The position numbers were made by a program, and so were the translations under genes. 64,000 nt of DNA from an uncultured Flaviramulus sp. (GTDB lineage: Bacteria; Bacteroidota; Bacteroidia; Flavobacteriales; Flavobacteriaceae). The notes under the pieces were generated by a model, which was given only the letters and a program-made list of their open reading frames with translations, made no database searches and had not been told where the DNA came from. Shown here piece after piece: positions 62,687 through 64,000 of this stretch. The stretch's first letter is position 1; every line of letters begins with the position of its first letter. Location of the stretch: positions 372,001-436,000 of the forward strand of contig CANLXL010000001.1 in NCBI GenBank assembly GCA_947495125.1. The letters are read 5' to 3'.

Positions 62687-64000
62687 ATGAAGCGCTTCTT
62701 CCTGACTATTACTATTATTTTCTTTGGATTAAACCTTAGTATAGCACAGGATGTCGATCAAACCCAGGAAGTAGATTCAGTACACAATACAGCTGTTCAT
62801 GAATCATCTGTGATTCAGTTACGGGATTCTTTAAATACCTATAGTGCTATTAATGAAACTTCCCTGTCTACGTTAACAACAGAAACTTCAGAAAAGAGCA
62901 TAATACCAAGTCAGGGCTTTTCACTAAATGGCTTATGGAGGGGTGTTTTAGGGATGGTTTCACTTATTTTTATAGCCTTTCTATTTAGCCATAATAGAAA
63001 AGCTATTGATTGGAAAATAGTTGGTATTGGCTTAGCGTTTCAACTTATTATTGCCATTGGTGTTCTTAAAGTGAGTTTTGTGAAAATAACTTTTGAATGG
63101 ATAGGACAACGTTTTATTGATATTTTGGATTTCACAAGAGCTGGAAGTAAGTTCTTATTTGAAGGTTTGGTAGTAGATATGGATACTTTTGGATTTATTT
63201 TTGCCTTTCAGGTATTGCCTACTATTATTTTCTTTTCTGCTTTAACATCGGTTTTATTTTATTTGGGCATCATTCAAAAAGTTGTAAAAGCTTTTGGCTG
63301 GTTACTATCAAAATTACTTAAAATTTCAGGAGCAGAAAGTTTAAGTGTTGCGGGCAACATCTTTTTAGGGCAAACTGAAGCTCCACTTTTAATAAAGGCT
63401 TATTTAGAAAAAATGAATAAGTCTGAAATGCTCTTAGTGATGATCGGTGGTATGGCAACAGTTGCAGGAGCCGTTTTAGCTGCTTACATCGGTTTTCTTG
63501 GAGGGGACGATCCGGAATTAAGATTATTTTACGCTAAACATCTATTAGCCGCCTCTGTTATGGCCGCACCGGGAGCCATTGTCATATCTAAAATATTATA
63601 TCCTCAAACTGAAAATATTAATACCGATGTAAAAGTTTCACAAGAAAAAATTGGATCGAATTTTTTAGATGCCATTGCTAATGGAACGACCGAAGGTTTG
63701 AAATTAGCAGTAAATGTTGGTGCCATGCTTTTAGTGTTTGTGGCTTTTATTGCCATGTTCAACGGAATTTTAGGATGGATTGGAGACATAACAACCTTAA
63801 ATGGTTGGGTAGCAACTAATACTTCCTATGAAAGTTTATCTCTCGAACTTATTTTAGGCTATGTTTTCGCGCCCTTAATGTGGCTCATTGGTGTTGCCAA
63901 AGAGGATATGGCTTTAATGGGACAACTGCTTGGAATAAAATTAGCGGCTAGCGAATTTATTGGCTACATCCAACTTGCAGACTTAAAAAATGCTACGAAC
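62687..64000 (+). CDS. Concentrative nucleoside transporter, CNT/NupC type (3' end outside window)
   Basis: 438 codons are visible and the frame is open to the right edge. A cleavable signal peptide (NLSIAQ, about 16-21) and a polar Ser/Thr-rich stretch to about residue 80 precede the membrane helices. The CNT core shows NIFLGQTEAPLLIKAYL, GGMATVAGAVLAAYIGFLG and LFYAKHLLAASVMAAPGA, the conserved nucleoside- and sodium-site regions, followed by a VGAMLLVFVAFIAM helix. It imports nucleosides with sodium ions or protons. The added exported N-terminal extension is not part of classical NupC. Confidence 0.9.
   Translation, partial: MKRFFLTITIIFFGLNLSIAQDVDQTQEVDSVHNTAVHESSVIQLRDSLNTYSAINETSLSTLTTETSEKSIIPSQGFSLNGLWRGVLGMVSLIFIAFLFSHNRKAIDWKIVGIGLAFQLIIAIGVLKVSFVKITFEWIGQRFIDILDFTRAGSKFLFEGLVVDMDTFGFIFAFQVLPTIIFFSALTSVLFYLGIIQKVVKAFGWLLSKLLKISGAESLSVAGNIFLGQTEAPLLIKAYLEKMNKSEMLLVMIGGMATVAGAVLAAYIGFLGGDDPELRLFYAKHLLAASVMAAPGAIVISKILYPQTENINTDVKVSQEKIGSNFLDAIANGTTEGLKLAVNVGAMLLVFVAFIAMFNGILGWIGDITTLNGWVATNTSYESLSLELILGYVFAPLMWLIGVAKEDMALMGQLLGIKLAASEFIGYIQLADLKNATN

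Overview
The window is AT-rich chromosomal DNA from a member of the Bacteroidota, most likely a marine member of the Flavobacteriaceae. This rests on two complete ECF sigma / FecR anti-sigma / SusC / SusD sets, several lipoproteins, a giant protein with a type-B T9SS sorting domain, promoter boxes of the TAnnTTTG type, and the lack of Shine-Dalgarno sequences. No tRNA, rRNA, CRISPR array, transposase or phage gene was seen. The genus cannot be told from sequence alone.

Layout. (1) 1-2509, minus: an edge-truncated tandem ModA-like binding protein and a MoeB-rhodanese protein. (2) 2748-20259: a first polysaccharide utilization locus (PUL1). It has a GH20-GH123-sulfatase operon behind a LacI-type operator and promoter, a GH27/GH36-like hydrolase, a TIG lipoprotein, a LamG lipoprotein, SusD, SusC, FecR and a divergent ECF sigma factor. 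The enzymes point to a sulfated glycan rich in N-acetylhexosamine, especially GalNAc. (3) 20310-27703, minus: a six-gene operon for a secreted phosphodiesterase, an ethanolamine-type permease, a glutamine-synthetase-like ligase, an aldehyde dehydrogenase, an Fe-type alcohol dehydrogenase and a class-I glutamine amidotransferase. This fits uptake and gamma-glutamyl-protected oxidation of ethanolamine to glycine. An Lrp/AsnC regulator is divergent. (4) 28395-43659, minus: a giant T9SS-B protein, an alkaline-phosphatase-fold enzyme with an inserted LamG domain, a MORN protein, a twin-LamG lipoprotein and a second SusD/SusC/FecR/sigma set (PUL2). PUL2 has no glycoside hydrolase. (5) 43967-50797: a decayed FAD amine oxidase gene, a promoter region with an 80-bp direct repeat, and a 2-aminoethylphosphonate (AEP) operon: phnA, phnY, phnW, an XRE-cupin regulator and an organophosphate-antiporter-like MFS protein. 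A formylglycine-generating enzyme follows. (6) 52052-64000: ordinary chromosome with pyrophosphatase, M1 peptidase, di-haem peroxidase, DUF5686 protein, pdhB, etfBA, bifunctional nuclease and a partial nucleoside transporter.

How it may work together (inference). Regions 2 to 5 read as one catabolic island of about 50 kb for a sulfated, GalNAc-containing glycoconjugate carrying phosphoethanolamine and/or AEP groups, as known from marine invertebrates. Two SusCD systems bind and import it. Sulfatase and hexosaminidases trim the glycan, two exported phosphodiesterases release the amino-phospho(no) groups, and two separate pathways turn ethanolamine and AEP into glycine, acetate and phosphate. 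Both susC leaders also carry a plus-strand TAnnTTTG box in identical register over the susC start codon followed by a hairpin, which suggests cis-antisense RNAs.
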